Positions 5,284 to 13,482 of a stretch of 23,960 nt of DNA are shown piece after piece. A model generated the notes under the pieces. It saw nothing but the letters and a program-made list of their open reading frames with translations, did not search any database and had not been told where the DNA came from. The stretch's first letter is position 1, and each line of letters opens with the position of its first letter. Source of the stretch: JBEICQ01 sp046297395. GTDB taxonomy: Bacteria; Bacteroidota; Bacteroidia; UBA4408. The position numbers and the translations under genes were made by a program. The stretch lies in NCBI GenBank assembly GCA_046297395.1, contig JBKCNM010000064.1:1-23960 (forward strand), given 5' to 3'.

Positions 5284-7407
5284 ATGAGTCAGGACTTACA
5301 ATATACCCGCAATATCGGCATCGCTGCACACATTGATGCAGGCAAAACCACCACCACCGAGCGTATCCTTTTTTATACAGGGGTAAACTACAAGATTGGT
5401 GAGGTGCACGAAGGTGCTGCTACCATGGACTGGATGGTTCAGGAGCAGGAGAGAGGCATTACCATTACTTCGGCTGCCACTACCTGTCACTGGAACTACC
5501 GCGGAAAGAAATACAAAATCAATATCATTGATACCCCCGGTCACGTGGATTTCACCGTTGAGGTGAACCGTTCTTTGCGTGTGCTCGACGGACTGGTGTT
5601 TTTGTTTTCGGCAGTGGATGGCGTAGAGCCTCAGTCTGAAACCAACTGGCGCCTGGCCAACAATTACAATGTTACCCGTTTGGCTTTTGTAAACAAAATG
5701 GACAGAGCCGGTAGCGATTTTTTAAATGTAGTAAAGCAAATCCGCTCCGTATTGGGCGGAAACCCCATTCCTCTTCAGTTGCCTATTGGCGCAGAAGAAA
5801 CTTTTAAAGGGGTGGTTGACCTGGTGAATTTCCGCGGCATTGTGTGGAATGAGCATGACCAGGGAATGACTTTCGAAGAAGTTCCGATTCCGGCAGACAT
5901 GCTGGATGAAGCCACTGAATGGCGCGAAAAAATGCTGGAATCCATTGCCGAGTTTGACGACAAGTTGATGGAAAAGTATTTCGACGATCCCAAGTCTATC
6001 ACAGAAGCCGAAATCCTTTCGGCCTTGCGTCAGGCTTGTGTGGCAAATAAAGTAGTTCCCGTGCTTTGCGGTTCAGCTTTCAAAAACAAGGGTGTGCAAA
6101 CCATGCTCGATTATGTGATGGAGCTGATGCCCAGTCCGCTCGACAAAAACAATATCATTGGTACCAATCCCGATACCGGCGAGGAAGTCGTTCGTCGTCC
6201 GGATGCCAAGGAGCCTTTTACAGCGCTTGCATTCAAGATTGCCACCGATCCATTTGTAGGTCGTCTTTGCTTTTTCCGCGCTTACAGTGGTCGTTTGGAT
6301 TCTGGTTCTTATGTGTTGAACACACGCAGCGGAAACAAAGAAAGGATTTCCCGTATTTTTCAGATGCATGCCAACAAGCAAAATGCGATTGATTATATCG
6401 AGGCCGGAGATATTGGTGCAGCGGTAGGTTTCAAGGACATCCGCACAGGTGATACGCTTTGTGAAGAAAAACATCCTATTGTGCTCGAGGCCATGCAGTT
6501 TCCTGAGCCAGTAATTGGTTTGGCCATTGAGCCCAAAACACAGGGCGACATGGACCGTTTGGGTGTAGCCCTCGGAAAACTCTCTGAAGAGGATCCTACC
6601 TTCCGTGTAAAGACCGATGAGGAAACCGGACAAACCGTGATTTCCGGTATGGGTGAGCTTCACCTGGAAATTATTGTTGACCGTTTGCGTCGTGAGTTTA
6701 AAGTAGAAGTAAACCAGGGAGCCCCCCAGGTGAATTATAAAGAAGCCATTACAGGTACTGTTGAGCATCGTGAGGTGTACAAGAAGCAGACCGGTGGTAG
6801 AGGTAAGTTTGCCGACATCAAGTTTGTGGTTTCTCCTGTTGACGAGGCATTTGTTCCGGATGACAAGAACCAAGGACTGCAGTTTGTAAACGAGGTAGTG
6901 GGCGGAAACATTCCAAGGGAATTTATTCCTTCGGTAGAAAAAGGATTCCGTGCCTCTATGGTGAATGGAGTGTTGGCGGGATATCCCCTGCAGACCATGA
7001 AGGTGAGGTTGATTGACGGTTCTTACCATGCGGTTGACTCCGATTCACTCTCGTTTGAGATTTGCGCCAAAACTGCATTCCGCGAGTCATTGCCCAAAGC
7101 CAAGCCGGTGTTGCTTGAGCCCATCATGAAGATAGAAGTACTTACCCCTGAGCAAAACATGGGTGATGTGGTGGGTGACCTCAACAAGCGTCGCGGACAG
7201 ATTGAAGGCATGGACAGCAAAGCCGGATCACAGGTAGTAAAAGCCAAGGTGCCGCTCGCAGAAATGTTCGGATATGTAACCACCCTTCGTACCATCACAT
7301 CCGGCAGAGCATCCTCTTCGATGGAGTTTTCACACTACCAGGAAGCCCCGCGCAATGTGAGCGATGAGGTAGTGGCCAAAGTAAAAGGCAAAACAGCAAA
7401 AGTGTAA
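5284..7407 (+). CDS. fusA: Translation elongation factor G
   Basis: This 707-residue GTPase drives tRNA-mRNA translocation and, with RRF, ribosome recycling. GTP-binding motifs are complete: G1 AHIDAGKT (15-22), switch region RGITI (57-61), G3 DTPGH (83-87) and G4 NKMD (137-140). Later domains are visible: the domain IV block GGRGKFADI and the domain V stretch VVGDLNKRRGQIEGM near 620-660. Length is normal for the family. It starts 5 bases after the rpsG stop. In many proteobacteria tuf follows fusA; here rpsJ follows directly. Confidence 0.99.
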   Translation: MSQDLQYTRNIGIAAHIDAGKTTTTERILFYTGVNYKIGEVHEGAATMDWMVQEQERGITITSAATTCHWNYRGKKYKINIIDTPGHVDFTVEVNRSLRVLDGLVFLFSAVDGVEPQSETNWRLANNYNVTRLAFVNKMDRAGSDFLNVVKQIRSVLGGNPIPLQLPIGAEETFKGVVDLVNFRGIVWNEHDQGMTFEEVPIPADMLDEATEWREKMLESIAEFDDKLMEKYFDDPKSITEAEILSALRQACVANKVVPVLCGSAFKNKGVQTMLDYVMELMPSPLDKNNIIGTNPDTGEEVVRRPDAKEPFTALAFKIATDPFVGRLCFFRAYSGRLDSGSYVLNTRSGNKERISRIFQMHANKQNAIDYIEAGDIGAAVGFKDIRTGDTLCEEKHPIVLEAMQFPEPVIGLAIEPKTQGDMDRLGVALGKLSEEDPTFRVKTDEETGQTVISGMGELHLEIIVDRLRREFKVEVNQGAPQVNYKEAITGTVEHREVYKKQTGGRGKFADIKFVVSPVDEAFVPDDKNQGLQFVNEVVGGNIPREFIPSVEKGFRASMVNGVLAGYPLQTMKVRLIDGSYHAVDSDSLSFEICAKTAFRESLPKAKPVLLEPIMKIEVLTPEQNMGDVVGDLNKRRGQIEGMDSKAGSQVVKAKVPLAEMFGYVTTLRTITSGRASSSMEFSHYQEAPRNVSDEVVAKVKGKTAKV

Positions 7408-7435
7408 CAAATCAATCTCTTCAATATCGTTCTTT

Positions 7436-7741
7436 ATGAGCCAAAAAATCAGAATCAAACTCAAATCCTACGACCACAACTTGGTTGATAAGTCGGCGGA
7501 GAAAATCGTGAAAACCGTAAAAAGTACCGGTGCCATCGTGAGCGGACCCATTCCCTTGCCCACCAACAAAAAAATCTTTACGGTGCTTCGCTCGCCCCAC
7601 GTAAACAAAAAAGCGAGGGAACAATTTCAGTTGTGCTCCTACAAGCGTCTGATGGATCTTTACAGTTCCTCAGCCAAAACAGTAGATGCCCTTATGAAGC
7701 TGGAACTTCCGAGTGGTGTTGAGGTTGAAATCAAAGTTTAA
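7436..7741 (+). CDS. rpsJ: 30S ribosomal protein uS10
   Basis: The 101-residue uS10 is a component of the 30S head and, as NusE, an antitermination partner of NusB and NusG. Characteristic stretches are KIRIKLKSYDHNLVDKSA, GPIPLPTNKKIFTVLRSPHV and the hairpin loop around HVNKKAREQFQ, ending in a beta strand GVEVEIKV. It starts 28 bases after fusA and opens the S10 cluster. The 77-base gap after it is the longest inside the operon. Confidence 0.99.
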   Translation: MSQKIRIKLKSYDHNLVDKSAEKIVKTVKSTGAIVSGPIPLPTNKKIFTVLRSPHVNKKAREQFQLCSYKRLMDLYSSSAKTVDALMKLELPSGVEVEIKV

Positions 7742-7778
7742 CGCAAAAGCAACAATCAATTACGAATAAAAACCGATC

Positions 7779-7796
7779 CCTCGCTGCGAAGTGAGG
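7779..7796 (+). promoter_or_regulatory. Hairpin with GCGA tetraloop in the rpsJ-rplC gap
   Basis: CCTCGCT (7779-7785) and AGTGAGG (7790-7796) pair over 7 bp, one a G-U wobble, closed by GCGA, a GNRA tetraloop. It ends 22 bases before the rplC ATG. There is no U-tract after it, so it is not a plain terminator. It could be an RNA processing site or a binding site for a ribosomal protein; no known leader family is recognised. Confidence 0.4.
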
Positions 7797-7818
7797 TTAG
7801 GGGTTAAAAACAAACAAA

Positions 7819-8436
7819 ATGGCAGGAATCATTGGAAAAAAAGTAGGCATGACCAGCCTGTACGACGAGTCAGGTAAGATGGTCGCTTGTACGGTTATAG
7901 AAGCCGGACCCTGTGTTGTTACCCAGGTAAAAACTGTTGAAAGTGACGGTTACCAGGCCTATCAGCTTGGTTTTGGGGAAAGAAAGGAAAAACACACTTC
8001 ACAGCCTTTGAAGGGGCACTTCAAGAAATCAGGAACAACGCCCAAGCGCAAGTTGGCTGAGTTTGATGGATTTGCCCAGGAATACAAGGCAGGAGATGTG
8101 ATTGATCTTGGAATCTTTACCGAAGGAGAATTTGTCGACATCATCGGCACATCCAAAGGAAAAGGTTTTCAGGGTGTTGTTCGTCGCCACGGTTTTGGTG
8201 GTGTGGGTGAATCCACTCACGGACAGCACAACCGCCTCAGGGCGCCCGGATCATTGGGTGCATCCTCGTTTCCGTCCCGCGTATTCAAAGGCATGCGCAT
8301 GGCGGGTCGTATGGGCGGAAATGGAGTGAAGGTGCAGAATCTTCAGGTCCTGAAAATTCACAACGAACAAAATCTTTTGGTAATCAGGGGTTCTGTGCCC
8401 GGAGCCAAAGGTTCTTACATCCTCATTGAAAAATAA
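7819..8436 (+). CDS. rplC: 50S ribosomal protein uL3
   Basis: The 205-residue uL3 is an early assembly protein whose loop approaches the peptidyl transferase centre. The N-terminus MAGIIGKKVGMTSLYDESG is diagnostic. The central block GTSKGKGFQGVVRRHGF and the loop APGSLGASSFPSRVFKGMRM follow. In E. coli this loop carries Gln150 (in GQNQTPGKVFKG), methylated by PrmB; here the aligned position is in GASSFPSRVFKG, so that glutamine is absent. Length is normal. Confidence 0.99.
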   Translation: MAGIIGKKVGMTSLYDESGKMVACTVIEAGPCVVTQVKTVESDGYQAYQLGFGERKEKHTSQPLKGHFKKSGTTPKRKLAEFDGFAQEYKAGDVIDLGIFTEGEFVDIIGTSKGKGFQGVVRRHGFGGVGESTHGQHNRLRAPGSLGASSFPSRVFKGMRMAGRMGGNGVKVQNLQVLKIHNEQNLLVIRGSVPGAKGSYILIEK

Positions 8437-8437
8437 T

Positions 8438-9064
8438 ATGGAAATCACAGTATTGAACTCCGAAGGCAAGGAAACTTCCAAAAAGGTGAAGCTAAGTAGT
8501 GCCATTTTTGGCATCGAGCCCAATGACCATGCGATATATTTGGATGTAAAATCCATCATGGCCAACCAGCGCCAAGGCACACACAAAGCCAAACAGCGTA
8601 ACGAGGTTGCCTATTCCACCCGCAAACTAAAGCGCCAGAAAGGAACCGGCGGTGCCCGTGCAGGAAGCCGTAAATCAGGAACCATCGTAGGTGGTGGTCG
8701 TATTTTTGGTCCGGTGCCCCGCAACTACGGCATCAAGGTGAACCCCAAAGTGAAGGAGCTTGCACGCAAATCTGCGCTTTCCTACAAAGCCAAGTCAAAT
8801 GCGCTTATGTGTTTGGAAGATTTTGATTTTGGCACACCCAAAACAAAGCAGACCATTGATTTGCTGAAGAAATTGAATCTTTCCGACAAAAAAACATTGA
8901 TGGTGCTTGCACAATCGAATAAAAATGTATTTTTGTCGTCCCGAAATTTAGGACAGGTTGAGGTTATAACGGCCTCGCAATTAAACACATACGATGTTTT
9001 AAATGCTTCCAACCTGGTGCTAACCGAAGGGTCGGTAAAGGAAATTGAAAAAATGTTTACCTAA
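8438..9064 (+). CDS. rplD: 50S ribosomal protein uL4
   Basis: The 208-residue uL4 has a globular domain on the 50S surface and a long loop lining the exit tunnel. I place the start at ATG 8438, one base after the rplC stop, because MEITVLNSEGKE fits the family; the longer frame from 8426 uses a TTG inside rplC. The tunnel loop reads KLKRQKGTGGARAGSRKSG followed by GGGRIFGPVPRNYG. In E. coli uL4 represses its own S10 operon; here any such target would have to lie inside the operon or near 4332, and none is recognised. Confidence 0.98.
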   Translation: MEITVLNSEGKETSKKVKLSSAIFGIEPNDHAIYLDVKSIMANQRQGTHKAKQRNEVAYSTRKLKRQKGTGGARAGSRKSGTIVGGGRIFGPVPRNYGIKVNPKVKELARKSALSYKAKSNALMCLEDFDFGTPKTKQTIDLLKKLNLSDKKTLMVLAQSNKNVFLSSRNLGQVEVITASQLNTYDVLNASNLVLTEGSVKEIEKMFT

Positions 9065-9078
9065 AATCGTTCTTTGAT

Positions 9079-9369
9079 ATGAATATCCTTATAAAACCGG
9101 TGATCACCGAAAAAATGACCAAGGCCACGGAAAAGTTCAACCGCTACGGATTTATCGTTGCGAAGGACGCCAACAAGGTACAAATCCGCGAGGCTGTGGA
9201 AAAAACATATGGTGTAACCGTAGAAGATGTAAACACCGTGAACTACATAGGCAAGGTAAAATCAAGAAATACCAAAGCCGGTGTGGTAACAGGTGTGAGC
9301 AACCGCCACAAAAAGGCAGTTGTAACGCTAAAGGCAGGCGACAGCATAGATCTGTACGCAAGCATCTAA
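9079..9369 (+). CDS. rplW: 50S ribosomal protein uL23
   Basis: The 96-residue uL23 lies at the tunnel exit and is the docking site for trigger factor and SRP. The opening MNILIKPVITEKMTKATEK, the core REAVEKTYGVTVEDVNTVNY, and the basic loop GKVKSRNTK are typical. It starts 14 bases after rplD. Confidence 0.98.
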   Translation: MNILIKPVITEKMTKATEKFNRYGFIVAKDANKVQIREAVEKTYGVTVEDVNTVNYIGKVKSRNTKAGVVTGVSNRHKKAVVTLKAGDSIDLYASI

Positions 9370-9400
9370 GCGAACAAACGAACATAGTACAAACAATTAA

Positions 9401-9417
9401 AGCTGGCGCCACCAGCT
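9401..9417 (+). promoter_or_regulatory. Small hairpin upstream of rplB
   Basis: AGCTGG (9401-9406) pairs with CCAGCT (9412-9417) around CGCCA. It ends 12 bases before the rplB ATG in a 60-base gap. There is no U-tract. It might shape translation initiation or be an RNase site; function is a guess. Confidence 0.3.
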
Positions 9418-9429
9418 GATAAGTAAAAA

Positions 9430-10254
9430 ATGGGACTCAAAAAACTAAGGCCACTTACGCCTGCACAGCGCTTTAAGCTGGTAAGCGATTACGCTGAAAT
9501 TACAACCAATGTACCTGAAAAGTCATTGCTTGTTACCATCAAGAAATCCGGAGGAAGAAACAACTCAGGAAAAATGACCATGCGCTATATTGGCGGTGGT
9601 CACAAGCAGCGCTACCGCCTCATCGATTTTCGTCGTGACAAGGACGGTATTCCTGCAACTGTAAAATCCATTGAATACGATCCTAACCGTTCTGCCCGCA
9701 TTGCTTTGTTGGCATACAAAGACGGTGAAAAACGCTACATCCTTGCGCCACATGGCATGCAGGTTGGACAGCAAGTGGTTTCCGGTCCGGGTTCATCCCC
9801 TGATCTTGGCAATACCTTGTTATTGTCTGAGATTCCCCTGGGAACCGTCATCCACAATATTGAACTCCGTCCCGGACAGGGAGGAACCATTGCTCGCAGT
9901 GCCGGCAGTTATGCTCAGCTTGCTGCCCGCGACGGAAAGTATGCGGTAATCAAAATGCCTTCCGGCGAAACCCGTTTAATTCTTATTACCTGCAAAGCCA
10001 CGATTGGCTCTGTATCTAATCCCGACCATAACCTGGAAGTATCCGGTAAAGCCGGTCGTAGTCGTTGGAAAGGCATCAGGCCACGCACCCGTCCGGTTGC
10101 GATGAACCCGGTGGATCACCCGATGGGTGGTGGTGAAGGAAGGGCTTCCGGAGGACATCCTCGTTCACGCAAAGGCATTCCGGCTAAAGGTTACAAAACC
10201 CGTACGCCCAAGAAGCCATCGAACAAATACATCATTGAAAGAAGAAAAAAATAA
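9430..10254 (+). CDS. rplB: 50S ribosomal protein uL2
   Basis: The 274-residue uL2 supports the peptidyl transferase centre and subunit joining. It shows MGLKKLRPLTPAQRF, the RNA-binding block RRDKDGIPATVKSIEYDPNR, and the conserved C-terminal stretch AMNPVDHPMGGGEGRASGG. His230 in DHP matches the functionally important His of E. coli L2; the second His of the E. coli DHPHGGG is Met here, a form I know from other Bacteroidota. The tail ends in a basic IIERRKK. Confidence 0.99.
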   Translation: MGLKKLRPLTPAQRFKLVSDYAEITTNVPEKSLLVTIKKSGGRNNSGKMTMRYIGGGHKQRYRLIDFRRDKDGIPATVKSIEYDPNRSARIALLAYKDGEKRYILAPHGMQVGQQVVSGPGSSPDLGNTLLLSEIPLGTVIHNIELRPGQGGTIARSAGSYAQLAARDGKYAVIKMPSGETRLILITCKATIGSVSNPDHNLEVSGKAGRSRWKGIRPRTRPVAMNPVDHPMGGGEGRASGGHPRSRKGIPAKGYKTRTPKKPSNKYIIERRKK

Positions 10255-10272
10255 CAGCGGTAAAAACATCCT

Positions 10273-10545
10273 ATGGCTCGTTCATTAAAAAAAGGTCCCT
10301 ATGTTGACTTCAAACTCGAGAAGAAATCAGCTGCTATGGTTGCAGGTGGCAAAAAACAGGCCATCAAAACTTGGGCAAGGAAATCCATGATTATCCCCGA
10401 TTTTGTTGGTCAGACCTTTGCCGTACACAACGGTAACAAATTTATACCGGTGTATATCACCGAAAACATGGTAGGCCACAAGCTGGGTGAGTTTGCACCT
10501 ACGCGCGTCTTCAGAGGTCATGCCGGACAAAAAGGAAAAAAGTAA
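10273..10545 (+). CDS. rpsS: 30S ribosomal protein uS19
   Basis: The 90-residue uS19 pairs with uS13 in the 30S head near the A-site tRNA. MARSLKKGPYVDFKLEKK, the block KTWARKSMIIPDFVGQTF, and HKLGEFAPTRVFRGHAGQK are characteristic of the family. It starts 18 bases after rplB. Confidence 0.99.
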   Translation: MARSLKKGPYVDFKLEKKSAAMVAGGKKQAIKTWARKSMIIPDFVGQTFAVHNGNKFIPVYITENMVGHKLGEFAPTRVFRGHAGQKGKK

Positions 10546-10567
10546 CCATTTGAATTAAGCAATACAC

Positions 10568-10975
10568 ATGGGAGTTCGTAAAAGAGAAGCCGCTGAAAAG
10601 CGCACAGAAATAAACAAGGTGACGAGTTTCGCCAGCCTGCGCAATTGTCCTACCTCGCCTCGCAAAATGCGTTTGGTAGCAGATTTGGTGCGTGGAATGG
10701 ATGTAGAGAAGGCTCTTCACATTCTTCGTTACAATCCGAAGGAGGCCTCCAACCGTTTGGAGAAGTTACTCATGAGTGCCATTGCCAATTGGCAAGCCAA
10801 GAATGAGGGCAGCAGGGTAGAAGATGCAAACCTCTACATCAGCCGCATTCAGGTTGACAGTGGGTTTCAGCTTAAGCGTCTGCGTCCGGCCCCACAGGGA
10901 AGAGGATACCGCATTCGCAAGCGCTCTAACCATGTAAGCCTTCAGGTAGATTCAAAAACATCACAACAGGAATAA
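10568..10975 (+). CDS. rplV: 50S ribosomal protein uL22
   Basis: The 135-residue uL22 contacts all 23S domains; its beta hairpin narrows the exit tunnel, where macrolide resistance changes occur. RNCPTSPRKMRLVADLVRG is the family signature, and LKRLRPAPQGRGYRIRKR is the tunnel hairpin. The first about 15 residues and the SKTSQQE tail extend a little beyond the E. coli protein (110 residues). Confidence 0.98.
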   Translation: MGVRKREAAEKRTEINKVTSFASLRNCPTSPRKMRLVADLVRGMDVEKALHILRYNPKEASNRLEKLLMSAIANWQAKNEGSRVEDANLYISRIQVDSGFQLKRLRPAPQGRGYRIRKRSNHVSLQVDSKTSQQE

Positions 10976-10990
10976 TACAACAAATACTAA

Positions 10991-11776
10991 ATGGGACAAA
11001 AAGCCAATCCGATTAGCAACAGGTTAGGAATCATCAGGGGATGGGACTCCAACTGGTATGGCGGAAACAATTTTTCTGACAAACTTGTTGAGGACCACAA
11101 AATCCGCAGCTACCTGAGTGCAAGGCTCGCCAAAGGCAGTATCTCCAAAATCGTTATTGAGAGAACCCTTAAACTCATCACAGTTACCATCAACACTGCC
11201 AGGCCGGGTATCATCATCGGCAAGGGCGGTAAAGAAGTGGATAAACTTAAAGAAGAGCTTAAGAAAATCACTCGTAAAGATGTGCAAATCAATATATTTG
11301 AGATTAAGCGTCCGGAGTTAGATGCCGTGTTGGTGGCTGATTCCATTGCCCGTCAGATTGAGGGTCGCATCTCCTTCCGCAGGGCACTCAAAACTTCTAT
11401 TGCATCCACCATGCGAATGGGAGCAGAGGGCATCAAAATTACGATTGCCGGTCGTTTAGGGGGTGCTGAAATGGCGCGTACAGAGCATTACAAGGAAGGT
11501 CGTACGCCATTGCATACTTTCCGTGCAGACATTGATTATGCCAACTCTGAGGCTCATACCACTTATGGCCGTATCGGTATTAAGGTATGGATATGCCGCG
11601 GAGAGGTATACGGCAAGCGCGATCTTTCTCCGAACATAGGCTATGCCACAGCAGGACAAGGCGGACAGGGTGGAAGGGAATCTTCCGGAAAGCCATCAGG
11701 CAGAGGAGGAAGAGGTAACGGACCAAGACCAGACAACCGCGGAGGCGGAGGCGGCGACAGACGCAGAAAAAAATAA
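10991..11776 (+). CDS. rpsC: 30S ribosomal protein uS3 with Gly/Arg-rich tail
   Basis: The 261-residue uS3 lines the mRNA entry channel and contributes helicase activity with uS4 and uS5. It starts MGQKANPISNRLGIIRGW. The KH domain carries the GXXG loop in PGIIIGKGGKEVDKL (about 73-87), and the C-terminal domain has IKVWICRGEVYGKRDLS. The final about 45 residues are an extension made of Gly, Arg, Ser and Pro repeats ending GGGGGDRRRKK, making it about 28 residues longer than E. coli uS3. The tail is probably disordered and RNA-binding. Confidence 0.98.
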   Translation: MGQKANPISNRLGIIRGWDSNWYGGNNFSDKLVEDHKIRSYLSARLAKGSISKIVIERTLKLITVTINTARPGIIIGKGGKEVDKLKEELKKITRKDVQINIFEIKRPELDAVLVADSIARQIEGRISFRRALKTSIASTMRMGAEGIKITIAGRLGGAEMARTEHYKEGRTPLHTFRADIDYANSEAHTTYGRIGIKVWICRGEVYGKRDLSPNIGYATAGQGGQGGRESSGKPSGRGGRGNGPRPDNRGGGGGDRRRKK

Positions 11777-11809
11777 ACCATTGCAGCATCGCTATAAAAA
11801 ACATTCACC

Positions 11810-12241
11810 ATGCTTCAACCGAAAAGAACAAAATACAGAAAACAGCATAAAATGCGGATGAAAGGCAATGCCAACCGCGGACACGAAATTTCCTTCGGTT
11901 CATTTGCCATCAAGTCTGAAGAATCATGCTGGGTAACAGCCCGACAGATAGAAGCTGCCAGGGTTGCAGTCACCCGTTTTATGAAAAGGGAAGGACAAAT
12001 TTGGATCCGTATCTTCCCGGACAAACCCGTTACCCGCAAACCCGCAGAAGTGCGTATGGGTCAAGGAAAAGGAGCTCCGGAATTTTGGGCAGCTGTTGTA
12101 AAACCCGGTCGCATCATTTTTGAAGCAGACGGTGTGCCTCTGGCTACAGCAAAAGAAGCTCTTCGTTTGGCAGCACAAAAGCTACCTGTTAAAACAAAGT
12201 TCGTGGTACGCAGGGACTACTCCGAAGAAGTGGCTGTATAA
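11810..12241 (+). CDS. rplP: 50S ribosomal protein uL16
   Basis: The 143-residue uL16 is a late assembly protein near the A site and central protuberance. MLQPKRTKYRKQHK, the block ITFGSFAIKS-like region ISFGSFAIKSEE, and the loop TRKPAEVRMGQGKGAPEFW (which contains the Arg hydroxylated by YcfD in E. coli) are present. It starts 33 bases after rpsC. Confidence 0.98.
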   Translation: MLQPKRTKYRKQHKMRMKGNANRGHEISFGSFAIKSEESCWVTARQIEAARVAVTRFMKREGQIWIRIFPDKPVTRKPAEVRMGQGKGAPEFWAAVVKPGRIIFEADGVPLATAKEALRLAAQKLPVKTKFVVRRDYSEEVAV

Positions 12242-12261
12242 ACCCTCAAAAGCGCAAAACA

Positions 12262-12459
12262 ATGAAACAAGTAACCATAAAAGAATTATCCACAGAGGAA
12301 CTAAGCAAGCGTCTTGCTGAAGAGCAATCAAGTTTGGAGCGCATGCGCCTCAATCATGCGGTATCTCCTCTGGAGAACCCATTGACAATCCGTCACAGCC
12401 GTAAACTTATTGCCAGGCTGAATACCGAAATCACTAAAAGAAAACAGGCAAACGCATAA
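12262..12459 (+). CDS. rpmC: 50S ribosomal protein uL29
   Basis: The 65-residue uL29 is a two-helix protein at the tunnel exit, next to uL23. KELSTEELSKRLAEEQSSL and the second helix NPLTIRHSRKLIARLNTEI fit the family; length is standard. Confidence 0.97.
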   Translation: MKQVTIKELSTEELSKRLAEEQSSLERMRLNHAVSPLENPLTIRHSRKLIARLNTEITKRKQANA

Positions 12460-12462
12460 GCC

Positions 12463-12717
12463 ATGGAAAGGAATTTCAGAAAAGAAAGAATTGGTATTGT
12501 TACCAGCAACAAAATGAATAAATCCATCGTGGTATCGGTGGAGCGCAAGGTAAAGCACCCCAAATACGGAAAGTTCGTAAAGCTCACCTCGAGTTTTAAG
12601 GCGCACGATGAAAAAAATGAGTGCAATCCCGGCGATGTGGTGAAAATCATGGAAACCCGTCCCTTGAGCAAAACAAAAAACTGGCGTCTAGTTGAGATTC
12701 TCGAAAAAGCCAAGTAA
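12463..12717 (+). CDS. rpsQ: 30S ribosomal protein uS17
   Basis: The 84-residue uS17 is an OB-fold protein that binds 16S rRNA early in assembly. GIVTSNKMNKSIVVSVERK, HPKYGKFVKLTSSFKAHDE and the GDVVKIMETRPLSKTKNWR block are diagnostic. The ATG lies 3 bases after the rpmC stop, suggesting coupled translation. Confidence 0.98.
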   Translation: MERNFRKERIGIVTSNKMNKSIVVSVERKVKHPKYGKFVKLTSSFKAHDEKNECNPGDVVKIMETRPLSKTKNWRLVEILEKAK

Positions 12718-12745
12718 TCAAATCCATTTAAAAAGAAAGTAAAAC

Positions 12746-13114
12746 ATGATACAACAGGAGTCCAGACTCACAGTAGCAGACAACAGCGGAGCCAAAGAAG
12801 TGCTTTGTATCCGCGTGCTCGGAGGAACCAAGCGCAGGTATGCATCCATCGGTGATAAGATCGTGGTTTCAGTAAAGCATGCCATGCCCTCCGGAGGCAT
12901 CAAAAAAGGATCGGTATCCAAGGCTGTAATCGTTCGCACCAAAAAAGAAGTGCGTCGTGCCGACGGTTCCTATATCCGTTTTGATGACAATGCGGTGGTA
13001 TTGCTCAACAACACAGATGAAATCCGCGGTACCCGTATTTTCGGACCTGTGGCTCGTGAGTTGCGTGAGAAGCAGTTCATGAAAATCGTTTCACTCGCTC
13101 CGGAAGTATTGTAA
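12746..13114 (+). CDS. rplN: 50S ribosomal protein uL14
   Basis: The 122-residue uL14 sits at the subunit interface (bridge B8) and is the binding site of RsfS. MIQQESRLTVADNSGAKEV, the VKHAMPSGGIKKGSV loop and IFGPVARELREKQFMKIVS match the family over its full usual length. It opens the spc-type cluster, 28 bases after rpsQ with no terminator between. Confidence 0.99.
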   Translation: MIQQESRLTVADNSGAKEVLCIRVLGGTKRRYASIGDKIVVSVKHAMPSGGIKKGSVSKAVIVRTKKEVRRADGSYIRFDDNAVVLLNNTDEIRGTRIFGPVARELREKQFMKIVSLAPEVL

Positions 13115-13139
13115 AACAAGCATTAAAAAAAACATTGCA

Positions 13140-13442
13140 ATGAAACTGAAAAAAGGCGATACAGTAGTTGTCATTACCGGTGACCACAAAGGCAAGCAAG
13201 GTAAAATTGTGGAGGTTCAGCCTTCACAGAACCGCGCCATTGTGGAGGGCGTAAACATGGTAAAGAAGCATACCCGTCCCAATACCAAAAACCCACAGGG
13301 TGGCATCACCGAAACTGCTGCCCCCATTCACATCTCTAACCTTATGTACATGGATGGTACCAAGGCAAGCCGCCTGGGATATGCCATGGAGGATGGTAAA
13401 AAGATGCGCATGGTTAAGAAATCAAACAAAACCATTAAATAA
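13140..13442 (+). CDS. rplX: 50S ribosomal protein uL24
   Basis: The 100-residue uL24 initiates 50S assembly and lies beside the tunnel exit. The KOW motif is KGDTVVVITGDHKGKQGKI (4-22). VEGVNMVKKHTRPN and the PIHISNLMYMD strand follow. It is slightly shorter than E. coli (104). Confidence 0.98.
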   Translation: MKLKKGDTVVVITGDHKGKQGKIVEVQPSQNRAIVEGVNMVKKHTRPNTKNPQGGITETAAPIHISNLMYMDGTKASRLGYAMEDGKKMRMVKKSNKTIK

Positions 13443-13482
13443 TGTAAGCTGACCATTTTTTGGCTTGCGCTCAAAACAACAC

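Noticed and set aside
4667..5329. 220-codon minus-strand frame across rpsL-rpsG-fusA
   Set aside because: It is antisense to the ends of three clearly coding genes, with no recognisable domain.
6073..7029. 318-codon minus-strand frame inside fusA
   Set aside because: It is fully antisense to EF-G, whose motifs are intact across the region; the frame is a by-product of codon bias.
9401..9417. Terminator between rplW and rplB
   Set aside because: The stem is 6 bp, there is no U-tract, and essential genes follow in the same unit.
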